Below, in pieces: positions 12,041 to 24,104 of a stretch of 64,000 nt of DNA. The stretch is taken from the NCBI GenBank assembly GCA_037102815.1, contig BTPP01000003.1:1178001-1242000 (forward strand), given 5' to 3'. The stretch comes from Neurospora intermedia (lineage: Eukaryota; Ascomycota; Sordariomycetes; Sordariales; Sordariaceae). Numbering within the stretch: the stretch's first letter is position 1; the number at the start of each line of letters is the position of its first letter. Both the position numbers and the translations under genes were made by a program. The notes below the pieces were generated by a model that was not told the origin of the DNA, searched no databases, and saw only the letters and a program-made list of their open reading frames with translations.

Positions 12041-12388
12041 CTATGTAGTTGCACCTTCCGCGTTACATAGCGTGTAATACCGAGAGACACCAGAGGCCCA
12101 ACAAAAGCGCGAAAACCACCAATGTCCATGTTGAACGAAAGCGGGTGGCTGGCAAGGCTGGTCGCGGTTCGCCCAACCACCGTTCGGAGGCAATACGAAG
12201 CCATTCGGGCAACGTCCTTCCCAACCTCCACAGACATTGCCATAGGGCGAGCAGGGCGTGAGTCGGCCAAAAGGTACAAACAACGGAACACATTCGCGAC
12301 ATTGTAGAGAAGTCACCTGCAGCAGCAGCAGCAGCAGCATCATCATCATCATCATCAACAACTTGCTAGTTGAATGGATCCTCATCAT
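12041..12388 (-). CDS. Candidate small secreted cysteine-rich protein
   Basis: A 115-residue frame with ATG at 12388 and TAG at 12041. It begins with a basic segment (MMRIHSTSK), then a hydrophobic core of about six Met and six Leu encoded by the CAT/CAG microsatellite at 12319-12357, then QVTSLQ. This has the shape of a secretion signal. The remaining about 86 residues hold eight Cys and are rich in Trp, Gly and Pro (for example CGGWEGRCPNGFVLPPNGG and WWFSRFCW). Even Cys spacing and a plausible leader favour a real secreted protein. Against it, two other frames are open on the same strand over the same bases, there is no recognised family, and the repeat alone could create the leader. No function is assigned. 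Confidence 0.35.
   Translation of the reverse strand: MMRIHSTSKLLMMMMMMLLLLLLQVTSLQCRECVPLFVPFGRLTPCSPYGNVCGGWEGRCPNGFVLPPNGGWANRDQPCQPPAFVQHGHWWFSRFCWASGVSRYYTLCNAEGATT
12319..12357. repeat. CAG/CAT compound microsatellite
   Basis: Six to seven CAG units run into six CAT units. On the minus strand it encodes the Met/Leu leader of the candidate secreted protein. Confidence 0.9.
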
Positions 12389-12585
12389 TGCCTCGAAAGG
12401 ACCAAAAACGAATCGACGTTTGCGAGTCCTGCGCGCTTATCTTCCTTGTTCTTGACCTACAGGCTACCTCCCACAGGTAACATTCAATCTCTAGCTCCAC
12501 AGTCTCGAATTCCAATTCGTGCATCCCGTTTTGGATCCGGTTCTGGTTCTGGTTCTGGTTCCTGCCCCTGTGGCTAGTCCCAAGC

Positions 12586-15500
12586 ATGAACTTCGACAAT
12601 CCAGATGTCAATTTTGCCGAAGAGCTTGATTCACGTATGTAGACCTGCGTCATATTACTAACTTGACGGCAAATCCAAGCAGTGTTCAATTTTTAAAATA
12701 TATTTTTTCCCTTATCTTTAGCGAGCTGGATGCAACTAACAACTGGCACTGCCCACCACTAGTAGCCCGAGGCCCACCAGATCCGCAGCATCTCACCGCC
12801 GATCCAAGGCCGCCGTCGAACCGATCCGGAGGCACGTTTGGCCACCCGGAAGAAGGCCGCGTCGGTAGTAGTGCTCTTGACTCGGACTTGTCGTTCACAT
12901 CTAGACCTGCTTTTTCGGCAGCCGCTGCTGCTGCTCAACCGACGCCGTCCGTTTCACACCCACCATCAACTATTATTCCTCCGTCCGAATTCGCTCGAAG
13001 CTCTTCCGAAAATAACAACACGAGCGATCAACAAGTGGATAGCGGAGCCACCGACCACCGCCGCCACGGCCACGGGACGGGAGCCCCAACCACTGCCGGA
13101 GAAATAAGCCGAGACCATTTAGCCCATGCCAGCCCTATTGTCATTCAAGGGCCACCGCGTGTCTTACCGGACTTACCACCTCTGCCGCCCTCAACCTTTC
13201 GACTGCAAGAACAACAACAGCAACAACGACAACAACAACCTCAAAAAATGCAACGAAATCCATACCAGCCATTGCCGGGGGGTCTACCTGTAGACGGTGG
13301 GCTAGCAGCAGCAGCAGCAGGCCCGGTCCAAGACTTCAAAGACGATCTCGCCAGGGAAGCTGGGGTGGTCACCCCAGGTGTCGACGACACGCCCTATGTC
13401 CAGTACGCCATCGAAGCTCTCACTCGTGGGAACAGAGAATCAGGTTACTCGGGGGATGGGTCGTCGGGTAGTGAATGGGGGGCTGGAGGAGGAGGAGGAG
13501 GAGGGCTAGGTCTAGGGACTCTGCCTGTTGGTTATGTACCCGCACAGCACCAACAGCAAGAACGACATCAACCTCGAGAGGGGGAATCGACTGAACCTTC
13601 ATCAACATTAGATCCCGCACTCAAACAACGTTTCGAAGAAGACAGACAACTGCTTCAAACACCCTTCCAGCCTAAGAACCCCGCCGTCTCAGCGGACTCG
13701 CTCGCATCAACATTGTTAAAAAATGGCCCACGCCCAGCGCAGCCGCACGAATGGAGGCCGCTGGACAGAGACGCGCTCATAGCCAAAGTCGGCGAGCCCC
13801 GAGCCAACGGCCTCCCAACACTCGACTTCCTCCCGATGCCCCTAACAGCGCGCTCGCTGGTCGCCTTCATGCTGATGTGCCTCTTCATGGCTGCCGCGCT
13901 GATTTTCTCGGCCGTGTGGTCACATATGCAGAACGGACTGACGGGATACGTGAGCATCTACGGGTCTTCCTACTTTCTATTTCGGATCCTGCCGCAGTTC
14001 CTGGGCGGATTGTTATTGTTATGGGCGCAGTTTATCATCATCACCGCCTTTCGAATTCTTCCCTTTGTGCACCTGGCTTCGCCTAACATCATGGAGCGAG
14101 ACGGCGCGCTGTTCGAGGATATGTATCCCCGCTCGTTCCTCTGGCCGCCGCAGTTTATTGGGGGCTGGAAGGTTTGGGTTCCGATCCTGGCTACTTGGGT
14201 TTTTGGGATGACTCTCCCGCTGCTTAGTTCCCTGTTCACAGTTGTCTACGTGGATGATGTCTGGATGTGGGCCACGGTCCAGGGCGTTGCGTGGACCGCC
14301 GTGGCGCTTTATCTGGTGATGTTCATTTCGACCGCCATTCTTTGGAGGTACTTTGCGACGCTGCGATCAACGGGACTGGCGTGGGATCCGCGATCCCTGG
14401 CCGACATAATCGCCATTGTCTCCGAGACTAACACGGCGGACGAATACCGAGGCACCCAGCTAGCGAGCAACCGCGGGCGCATTCGCTTTGCGCTCCGCCA
14501 CCAGGCCAACGTCCGACTGGGTTATTGGACGTGGAAGGACGGCCGGTCTGGCGTGTGGTACACGTTGGGAAGTCCCATGGATCAAGGCCTCATCGCCGTA
14601 CCGCTTCCCGACCAGCTGACCGGCAAAGGGATGACCAAGTTTCAAGAAAAGCAAGGTCTGATGGCCGCCATCAACATCAACCCCGTCGCCGGCAGCAACA
14701 GCGGCAGCGGGACCGGCACGGGCATGGGAACTGGCACCGGGACCGGAGAGGACTACGACATGGAAGCCGGCTCAGATGGCACCCCTTCCCCACAAGGCCG
14801 TTACCGCTACCTCCCCTGGTGCCTGCGCACCTCGCCTCTCCTACTGCTCCTAACCGGCGCTTTCATCCTCCTCCTCGCGCTCTTCATCGTCTCTTTCCTC
14901 CCCGCGACCCGCATCACCAAGGGGTTTCTCCCCGGCCTCCCCGCCGCTCCTGTACAGGGCGCCTTTTCAGCCGCCAACTTCCTCTACTCCTTCCTTCCTT
15001 CCCTGCTCGGCCTCATCTTGTATCTCCTCTTCCAGACCATCGACATGCACCTCCGCATACTCCAGCCGTGGGCCGCCCTGTCTTCTTCTAACCGCAAAGG
15101 CGGTGCCTCAGCCGACGCCTCTCTGCTGGCTGATTACGCAGCCTGCGGTCCGGTGACGGCCACCTTTCACGCGCTCAAGAACGGACACTGGCGCATGGCT
15201 TTCACCTCGGCGTGTTCGACCCTGTTCATCCTGCTTCCCGTCCTGGGTGGCGGCATGTTCATGGCACTGACGCAGCCTGCCGGCGCGCTGGTGGACGATC
15301 ACGATGATGTACCCACCAGCGAGGAACAAGTCCTCATGTTCCCCAACTTCCCCGCCTTCGCCATCGTGCTGGCGCTGTGCGTGCTCTACTTTTTGGCTCT
15401 GCTGTCCTTGTTTCCCGCAAGGAAACCGTTTCGGTTCCCGCATGGCGTCACCTGTTTGGCGGAGATCATTTCTTACTTGGCGAACGAGGACTTGCTGGGC

Positions 15501-15725
15501 GATTTGGCGTTCAAGCATTGTCGCAGCAGGGAGGAGTTGAAGGAAAAACTGGGGGTGGGCAGAGGCGTGCCGGAGACGAGACCGAGGTGGACGTTTGGGT
15601 TGGGGTACGGCGGCAGTACCGGTGTGGCGGGCGAGGAGACGCTGGGCGTGAGGAGGGCGAGGAGGTTTACGGTGAGGAAAAGCCAGATTAAGTTTGGGGG
15701 GTTAGATCAACCCTTTTTGAGTTGA
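12586..15725 (+). CDS. DUF3433 family multi-membrane protein, function unknown
   Basis: The main exon is open to the stop at 15725 and encodes about 1000 residues. The 5' end is unresolved: a good ATG at 12586 opens a 17-codon exon, but the canonical GTATGT at 12635 leaves the wrong phase. GTAGAC at 12639 with the acceptor ending at 12682 or 12721 would restore it. The first about 390 residues are disordered (Gln, Pro, Gly and Ala runs). Eight membrane helices follow in two sets of four: near 13858, 13972, 14176 and 14298, then 14842, 14970, 15202 and 15358. Each set ends in a similar motif (RSLADIIAIVSETN; CLAEIISYLANEDLLGDL), the doubled architecture known for DUF3433 fungal proteins. A GT-rich linker (GTGTGMGTGTGTG) separates the halves. 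Location is probably an endomembrane or plasma membrane. Family confidence is moderate; start confidence is low. Confidence 0.7.
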
Positions 15726-16079
15726 GTATCTTGCTGCAGCAGCAGGTGTGATTACTATGATCTTGGATGGTGGTAATGATGAGAAATGTATTATGAGGAT
15801 ATGGTCATGATGTTTGGGTTTAATGAGATCATGAAATTGTTTGGTGGACATGTTTGTTTGGGTCCTGGGAGGCTTACCGCGGGTGTCCCTGTACCATCTC
15901 TTCGACGAACTTTTTCAATCTTCTTGATGAGTATCAACTTTTTTGTTGGTCGATTTGTCATGTTTCAAACGCACGATATAAAGCCTAGATGTGGTCAAAG
16001 CATTGCATTGGAGTTCGGGTTACTTTTAAACTAAACCAGCATGTTGTGGTTATAGCAATCAAGTACACTTGAGGATATC
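15726..16079. other. 3' flank of the DUF3433 gene
   Basis: AT-richer sequence with one short chance frame. Likely the 3' untranslated region; nothing else is seen. Confidence 0.5.
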
Positions 16080-16913
16080 AAAACCGAAAAATATTATTGT
16101 TATCAAGCATGCGTTCGAAATTGGCACATACCGATGCTGCCTTCAGCATAGACATATACATCTGTGAAAGGTATAGCTGTGCCTTGATGTCTTGGCTGTT
16201 AATATGGCATTGAGAGCAAAGGAACATGGATTGGGGGCCTCCGGCGAGAGGAAGAGCAACAATCCATTGGAAGTCAATCAGGCCACTATGTGAGAGGAGT
16301 GACCTACAACTCACAAAGGACAGAAGTCCACTGCGTCCCACGAGTTTGTTGACGGTGTTCCGAAATTTGATCGAGATGAAATCAACTTATCGACTGTAGT
16401 GTACACTTGTACTGGCGTACTTTTCGAGCTTTCCTTCAAAGCCTATTTTCCGGTAATGAGAAGTCGGGCAAAGAGTATCAAAGACTGTCACCAAGAGGCT
16501 CGCAAACTCCCCATGTCTCTCCCGCTTTATTGACGAATCTGAAATAATCAGCATTTACCGGGTTGGTCTGCACCATGAAATCATGAACCCCACTGGGACC
16601 GTTGACGATTCGGATCCCATGCGTGGTGAGGTAGATATAGGAGCAGTCCTATAGACGGCATTCTCGCGTTCGTTCCAGGAAGAATACCCACAGACATCTT
16701 CATCTGGATCTTCGATTCAACAAGGTATCCAAACCACCGTAAGCTCCACAGTAGGAATGTTCTATTTCGCATCCAGAACTTGGGAATCGAGTCGTGAGAG
16801 GGAACCCAGTGGGTAACATCGACGTCAGACAGGCGTGGAGGCCATGCGATTAGGATGAGGTACGAAGGAGGCAGGAGATCGGCCGTGGTGAGAAGTAGGG
16901 CCTTGTTTGACAA
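16080..16913 (-). pseudogene. Possible decayed reading frame
   Basis: On the minus strand, stretches with protein-like composition continue each other across different frames: LILIAWPPRLSDVDVTHWVP near 16850-16800, DPDEDVCGYSSWNERENAVY near 16710-16650, YLTTHGIRIVNGPSGVHDFM near 16640-16580, and EFASLLVTVFDTLCPTSHYR near 16500-16450, then a stop and further open sequence to 16080. Several frame changes and stops would be needed, so this would be a broken gene or a poorly predicted one with very short introns. No family was recognised. Chance cannot be excluded. Confidence 0.2.
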
Positions 16914-19433
16914 TTTTCGACGTTGAGAATGGGACCATGGTTGGGGCTAAAGCGGGTTGTGGGCAGCCTGCCCTGAACCATCCTCTTGGAATCTTGGGGT
17001 TCTGAGACAGGTCAGCGATTGGAGAATGCAACACTGGTGCATGAGTTTCGTCACATCTCATGTACTGCCAACGCATCGATTTCATCCATTCCAACTTCTC
17101 AGCTGCCTCACATCCAGGCTATCCAGCCAGCCGCTCAATCCGAGCCAACGTGACTTTTTTGCTATTCGCCTCCGGTCAAAGCGTTGGCTTGTTGGTTGTG
17201 AAGAAGGCAGGAAGGGTGCCCGGATAGAAACAAATGTGTACATACGTACTGTACGCAAAGAAGAGGCCGATATCCAATCTCGATGACTTTTTGGGAGAGG
17301 ATCGTCTTGGCTAGAGCTTCTCTTTTCATACTGATAGTGTCTGTTGATGGTTAGTGTTATGAGCTGCGCCTTGAGCTGTGCCTTGGGCCCGTTCTTTGTG
17401 CAACGACACTAGCACGCCGCATCTTCAGATTGTCTTAACGGGCCACTTCGTATCGACCGACCTACCCGTGTCACGACCGTTATGCCGTGACAGGATGCTT
17501 CGAGTCTGCTCCGGTTGTCCGACCATGCTGCCTTGCAAAGATCAAGAGGTTCTCGACGGTTTGAGCAGTGTTAGCCAGACTGATTGTTTGCAGATAAATT
17601 GTCACAACTCGAGGAAACTAGGCCGTCTTTGTAGTGTCTGGCGCTCGTCAATTATGATTTGACCTGAACGAGATAGGATAGCTGATTACCATACTGAGTC
17701 GACGCACAACGCTCTGTTTTGGCATGGAATTGAGAAGGAAACGAAAATTGAAAGTCAAAGATTGGCAAACAACCGGACTCGTTGGCCTGTATCTGGCAAA
17801 GAAAAGGAAGGAACGATTCAGTTCAGAAGGATCCATGACGTTTGTCTCAAACTCATGGCAACAGGCGGGGTTCACCCGCCTCCATTCGTGCTTCCTGTCT
17901 GCCTCTACCTGGTGCCTTCCCGAGCGGGAATTTCATATCGTTCTGCAGTGCTTTGTGTACAACTGTGCCTGCACTTGTAAGTCAACTTGCATTGCCGAAC
18001 GGCAAGTGCGTGGTGGAGAGGACCATTCATAAGGTCGGGTGTTGTCCAGTCTGGGAAAACGACCGAGGGTATCGTCGACACCTACCTTACAGCTTCCTTT
18101 CCCAACTGGGGCTTGAGCATTCGACTACGAGGCTTTCGCCCGGCTGAACGAATCGACACCAATTCAAGCCATTGGCGCCCGAGTCAACTCCCTAACGACG
18201 CCTCAGCCATTGCGCATTGACGAGTGCTCAGTTTGTCGGCTTGGCAAAAGGTTGACCGATGCCTTGGTGAGGCGGTGAGGAGAAAAAAAAAAAAGGCGGA
18301 TGTGGTTTTGTCGTGACGGTCTTTACAAGCGGTCGGGCAGCGACATCTTTCCCTGCTGGACAGAGTGAGGGTGCTATAGCTGGCAGTGTGCAATACCCTA
18401 GGGCCCCCGAGGAGGGGCGCATGGGAACGAAGGCGGGCAGGGAAGCATCTCAGTGTGTGCCGGTTAAGGTTAGGTCCAGCCGGTCCTGTCCAGGGTTGAT
18501 GCTGAGGACAGCCCGGGCAGCAACGTGGGGGATCTCTGACCGGCCTGGAACAACACACTACACCATCATAGCATCACCTCACCCTGCTGTCAATCCATCA
18601 GCCTCATCATCCATCCCGCAGCTCGTCGTCCTCTGGTTGCCCGACACGACTACACGAGTTAACAACGGGTACCACCTTCAAAAGGGCACCCACCCGGTCG
18701 ACAGCGCGGCTTTGACTTTTGGCTCTCTTTCTGCTCTTCAACAAACCATTCAGTTTCATATTTTGACCAGGCCAGACTTCATCACCGTTGCTGACACCCC
18801 GGACAACCAACCGACAACCTGGAATCCGAATTACAAGTACACTACGGTACAGTGCTAGTGCTGTCCGATCGCCCGCCTGTTTTGGCTGTCCAAACACTCG
18901 TCACCAAAACTCACCAGCCACGCATTTTTCCACTTCCATCCCATCACCAAACCCGACCTCGTCCATTTTTCGCAACAGCTACCTCCAATCCACGATTACC
19001 CACCAGAATTGTTGCATTACCCCTGTTCACTGTTCACTCCACACTAGAAGAACAGGAATATTCCCTTTTGCACTTCCATTCCTGCCAGGATATTGCTTTC
19101 ATATCCTGTCATGACACACGGAACTCCGAGCTAAACAGAGACATCAAGGTGAGTGGAGAGAATCGAAAAGGCGGACGGTTGTCGCGAAGTAATGTCGGTA
19201 CGGTGTGTACCTTGGTAACGACAAGCATGGACACCACCACCACCACCGATCCGTCCACAAGCATCTACAGTCTGCTTTGCAGCAATTTCTCCTTCCTCTG
19301 TCTTTGCGCATTGCATGTAACGGCAGCATCTGACCCGAATCGCAGCCTTCGGCCCACCATCCCAGCCCGCCCTCCCTAGCCTGCCTACTAGGCGCGTCGC
19401 ATTTCGTCACCACCAGGGTGGTGACCCTTCACC
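16914..19433. other. Gene-poor region and leader of the coiled-coil protein gene
   Basis: No convincing gene. Many short overlapping frames occur on both strands. A poly-A run lies near 18283-18294. A strong donor-like GTGAGT at 19149 after a pyrimidine-rich stretch suggests a transcribed leader with an intron. The missing first coding exon of the gene at 19450 probably lies between about 18850 and 19425. Confidence 0.45.
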
Positions 19434-19449
19434 TTGTCAACCACACCAG

Positions 19450-21659
19450 CGCCCGCTGGCGATGAGGGAGATATTGCCGCCGGAACACACCAACCTCCAC
19501 CTTCCCAGAACCCCCGCGATTTTTACAATCCCATAACGCCCACGCAGCGTCAGCAGCGCACGATTCCTCTCCGATCAGCCACGGCGACACCTGCATCGGA
19601 CGACGTATCCCTCACTCCGTCTTCTCACCGAACTCTCCGTCGAACACCGCGCTTTCAAGCCGCTCGCAGTCCGAGCCCGACCCCGAGGCCATCCCGATCT
19701 TCGCGCCGCATTCACCTCGAGGCGGCCAGCGTTGGCATCGCACCCCAACCTATCTTCGCAACTGCTGGTCCCCCTGGACTTGGACAACCCCCTCAGCCAC
19801 ACGGAAGCTTTCGGCAACGCCCTTTGCAAGATAGCAGCGACGATCTCAACGAAGACTCGTTCCCGCCCCAGCCGTCGTTTATCCCGGAACGGACTTCCTC
19901 CTTGTCCCACTCCAATCCCCTCCGCCTTTCTCGACACACAAAGAGTGCTATTCTCTGGGCTCTCGAGGAAGCTCTAAGGCAACCGTATTCCTTCTCCCCA
20001 GATCTGGACGAAGAAAACGCTTCGATGGCGGATCTACTGAGCGGCGGCGCCGGCCCTGCTACTTCCAATGGTCATGCCGTGCCATCGCCGCGACCTACCG
20101 TACCTTCTCAGACTGGCTCCCCCCAGCAGGTGATCCGCGGCCCTAGGATGATCATGCGTGAACGTGCTGAACGAGAGGCAAGACAAAAGGCCGAAAGGGA
20201 GCAGATAGAGCGTGCTCGCGCCGAAGAGGAAGCGCGTATGCTTGAGGAGACGCGTCGACAGAACGCCGAAAGGAGAAATGCTGCTGCTGGCGCTGCACCA
20301 GGTGGTAACATAGCCACCGACCCGGCCACACAACGTAGGCAAAAACGAGCTCAAGATGCCCAGGGCGGTCCCCAGGTACAGCCTGGAAATCCCCCGCAAG
20401 CGGACGTACCGCAACCTTTGCGCCCAGCTCGCACCGGTCAACCAAATCAGGCACCACAAGGCTTTACGCCTGCCGCTGGGACTGGCGGTACAGCGCCTGG
20501 GCAACCAGCCGAGCCGTCAGCGCCAAATGCCGGTACCAGGATGAAGAACTCGTTCCCTCATGCCTTTGAGCGATGGGAAGCCCTGTCAGCGCACTGGGAG
20601 GGAATGACCAGCTTTTGGATACGAAAACTCCAGGAGAATACCGACGAATTCGACCGAAACCCGATTTCTGCTCAGCTATCTAGGCAGGTCAGCGACTTAT
20701 CAGCAGCGGGTGCCAACCTCTTTCATGCAGTTGTCGAGCTGCAGAGGCTACGCGCCAGCTCCGAGAGAAAGTTCCAGCGCTGGTTTTTCGAAACACGGTC
20801 GGATATTGAGCGCCTGCAGGAGACGAACGCCATGCTCGAGAACGCCTTGGAAGAGGAACGGCGAAGTAGAACTGAAGCTGCCCGCCAAGCTCAGGAGCAG
20901 GAGCGCGAAACCGCGAAGACCCAGAAGTTGCTTGCAGAGATGCGGAAGGAGTTATTGATCTCGAAAGACGAGGCTCGTCGCGCGTGGGAAGAACTTGGTC
21001 GTCGGGAACAGGAAGAACGGGACCGGACACTTTCCCTCCAGCAGGGCCATCCAACAATAGTAGGCGGCGTCCAGGTCGTGCCGATGACACAGGGTGTTCC
21101 TAATCGCCAAGCGAGCACGCGGGATCATCAGAGGACCCAATCCGATACTTCCGACTATGTCGGCGCTCAAAATCCCCAGTACCCTCAGTATACCCAAGGA
21201 TCCGCTGCCCAACCGAACACGACTGCCGCTGCCCAACCAAGTGGCGCATATTACCAGCAACAACCCGGTACCTCCACGCAACAACCTGGAGATTATGGGG
21301 CCGGTTCAGGAGCAGGCTATGACGAAGGTGAGTTGCACTGGCGATATTGATGACCACTTTGTCAAAAATGTCGACGAGAGACAATATCCCTTACCCTAGC
21401 ACCCCGCCCGGAAGCTCGCCAATCTGACCAGGCGACAGAGGATTTTGAAACCCCTACGTCGAATCCCGCAACTAATTATCCCCCATCGAGTTCGCAATAC
21501 GGCGGCACGTACCCTGAATCATCCGGATATGGTGGACAAGGCTACGCAGCGCCTGGATGGGAAACGATGCCCCGACACCATCATCCAACAAGGTTAAGCG
21601 ACGTGCTGGAAGAGGACGAACGTAGTCGCACTTCAGCAAGCCGAGTCAGCCAAGCGTGA
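19450..21659 (+). CDS. Coiled-coil protein of unknown function (first exon unresolved)
   Basis: A long exon ends at 21327 (GTGAGT donor) and joins a last exon 21400-21659 in phase 1, ending in SASRVSQA. The frame is open from 19425 but has no ATG until about residue 196, and the sequence before that is clearly protein-like (RDFYNPITPTQRQQR), so an upstream exon must supply the start. The acceptor CACACCAG ending at 19449 is the best candidate. Order: Ser/Pro/Arg-rich disordered N-terminus; charged helix near 20140-20290 (RERAEREARQKAEREQIERA); Pro/Gln-rich linker; conserved-looking helical segment near 20540-20790 (WEGMTSFWIRKLQENTDEFD, then AAGANLFHAVVELQRLR); a coiled coil to about 21030; a Gln/Tyr/Pro-rich tail. 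No enzyme motif, no membrane segment and no recognised domain. Confidence 0.75.
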
Positions 21660-24104
21660 CAATGAACTGTCGCGCGGTCAACACACCGCACGACACACAT
21701 ATTCGGAACAGCATATTAACACTCACAACTTGTTCCCGTTTGGGTGATGTAGCCTACTTAGGCTCTCGCAACTTTTGCTTCGATATTCGCTTCCGACTTC
21801 GGCGGAACATTGTCAGATTAACAGTATATATCCGTGTATCCATCGCTCGGTTTGATGGCGGAAGATACTTTGGGCATCGTTGGATGGCATGGCAGAAGAA
21901 ATTCACGCAAGCCATGTCGATTCTTCGCTGTCATTATATCAATGAGACGTATTCTCGTTTGAGAGTTCAGCAGCATGTGGCCACATCTCCACACGATTCG
22001 TATAGCGTCTGACGTTCAGTGAGGGTCTGCAAGGCATTTGCGAAAGCGAAAGTCCTTGTCACCCATCAGCAGAGTATCTCTCGGTCTTGGAATTTGTGCG
22101 ATTATATGACTGAAGGAAGATAAAAATTGGGAGGAGAGCAAAGAAGAAGGGGGGAGGAATGGACTTTTATGATCGTTTACTGGCTTTTTGTAATGCATAT
22201 GATGATGTTTATTCAGCGTGGAACAGATAGGGCCATGGAAAGCTGGTGTAGGATTTGAGGTGTAGAGGAGATTCAAGATGTAGGGCAGAAATCTGAGGGT
22301 CTGTCTCAGTGTTTAGAACGGGAGGGGGCAACAGAAATGAACGGAGAGTGTAGAGTGCCATACCGCCATACTCGTGACACGTATGCGCGTGCGTTTTGCT
22401 TTGGGCCGTCTTTGCGATTTATTGAACTTTCTTTTGAACAGGAAGGTGTAATAACATTGATGGGCCATGAGGAGGTGTTATAATTGCACGGGTGTTGATG
22501 AAATGGGTTTTATCGAGCGTTCAGCTTTGTTTTCCTTCGATTGTATCGTCTTAACTCCGCATGTGGTCGGCCGCAAGTGGCCTGGTATGTTGAAGTTTCG
22601 AATAGACTGTTAAGGACAAGAAAGGAGCAAAGTGTGACAAAGAGACAAAGAGCTTGAATGGGACACAGGATGCAAGCAAAATGGGAATGATATATCCTCG
22701 ATGGCGGGGGCGTTGGGAAGTGCGAAAGCGTCAATATGGCGTAAGTTTTGGATTACGTCTATGGGCGGACTGCCTGTCGAGCTTCATAGAATGAAACGGA
22801 AGCAAAGAAAAAGAAGCGAGGCACTTGAAAGCAGATAAATACATAGACGAAGTAGCCGCGGTGGCGTTAAGACTAAGAAAATTCCACACATAATTCCACT
22901 TGGTTGTAACGTTGATGGGAATGGTGTGGATGGACTTTTAATGAACTGGAGACAATCCAGGACGGCTGGATGGATCTGAAGAGGATCAACTAACTCTTTT
23001 TTGGGCTCTGGCCACCTCTAGGCTTGCCTGGCAGTACCTAGGTAAGTAGGTTATCAAGTGACGTTATGATACCGGCAGCAGCACAAATGGGCGGCAAAGT
23101 CGTGGACCATGTAGAGGTAGCCCAGCAGTGGTGCCTCTTAGGACATAAGATGATGGCTGATACCCGTCAGTCTGTCACATACCTGCCTTGAAAACAAAGG
23201 GATGTGGGGGTGGATGGGGAGCGAAGCGGCTTACTGATGGGCATGGAGAGGACGTTTCAGCCTGCCTCTCTCATATCTGTCGTCCTATTTCTAACATTCT
23301 CCCGAGAACAGGTCAAGTGTCGCGCAGTGTTTGTGAGCCACCTTCAGAGTCTAGATGCTTGACAGCCAATCGTATCCCCGAACTCATCCACCTCTTCTTA
23401 CCTTCTCATGTGGAAAAATGACAAGGCTTGGGAGTCACACATTCTGGTCGAGGCAGCTGATTCGGAGCCTTGTAAGACTCTGGAGGTGGGTGTCCAGGGA
23501 GCCAGAAACGGTCAGCTCGCTGCTGATCTTGATCAGCGCACCCACTCAGTCAGTTCTGTCTCTTTGTGAGTTTCGAAGCGGACGGGAAGAGGAAGAGGAA
23601 GAGCTTAGGTCCCCTGTCGCTGTCACTTTCTTGGTGGGGCAGTTGACAGGAACACTGTCAGGAACATTTCTTGGCATGCAGCTGCGCTCCGGTGCTCACA
23701 GATGCACATTTCGAGCTCCGTACCTCGCCGGGTACCTCCATTGTAGGTACACACCTTGCCCCACCTAAATGATAAGATTAGGGTCCCGTCTGCCGGCGGC
23801 GGGCTTGCATTCGAAAGCCGCCGATGCCGGCCGATTTTGCCGGAAGCCCTTGATCATGGCGGGGATCGTGGAGACCGGACGGGGACGGATGGGCCATCGT
23901 GAAAGCCGACGCTCCATACCGCAGTACGGGACGAAGAAGAATACTCCACTGAAGTCCATCCCAACCATGTGATGACGACATCTGTTTACTTGTGATCTAT
24001 CCTCTACACCAGAATCAATTAGTGTTTCTCGGCTCATACGATCAACTATTCCATACGTACCCCAAATTCGAGATCCGTTGCGTCAGTTCAGTGCTATAAA
24101 CATA
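21660..24104. other. Intergenic region upstream of the HAD hydrolase gene
   Basis: 2.4 kb without a convincing gene. A TACCTAGGTAAGTAGG motif lies at 23035-23050. Short frames near 23188-23768 overlap in several phases and look like chance. Confidence 0.5.
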
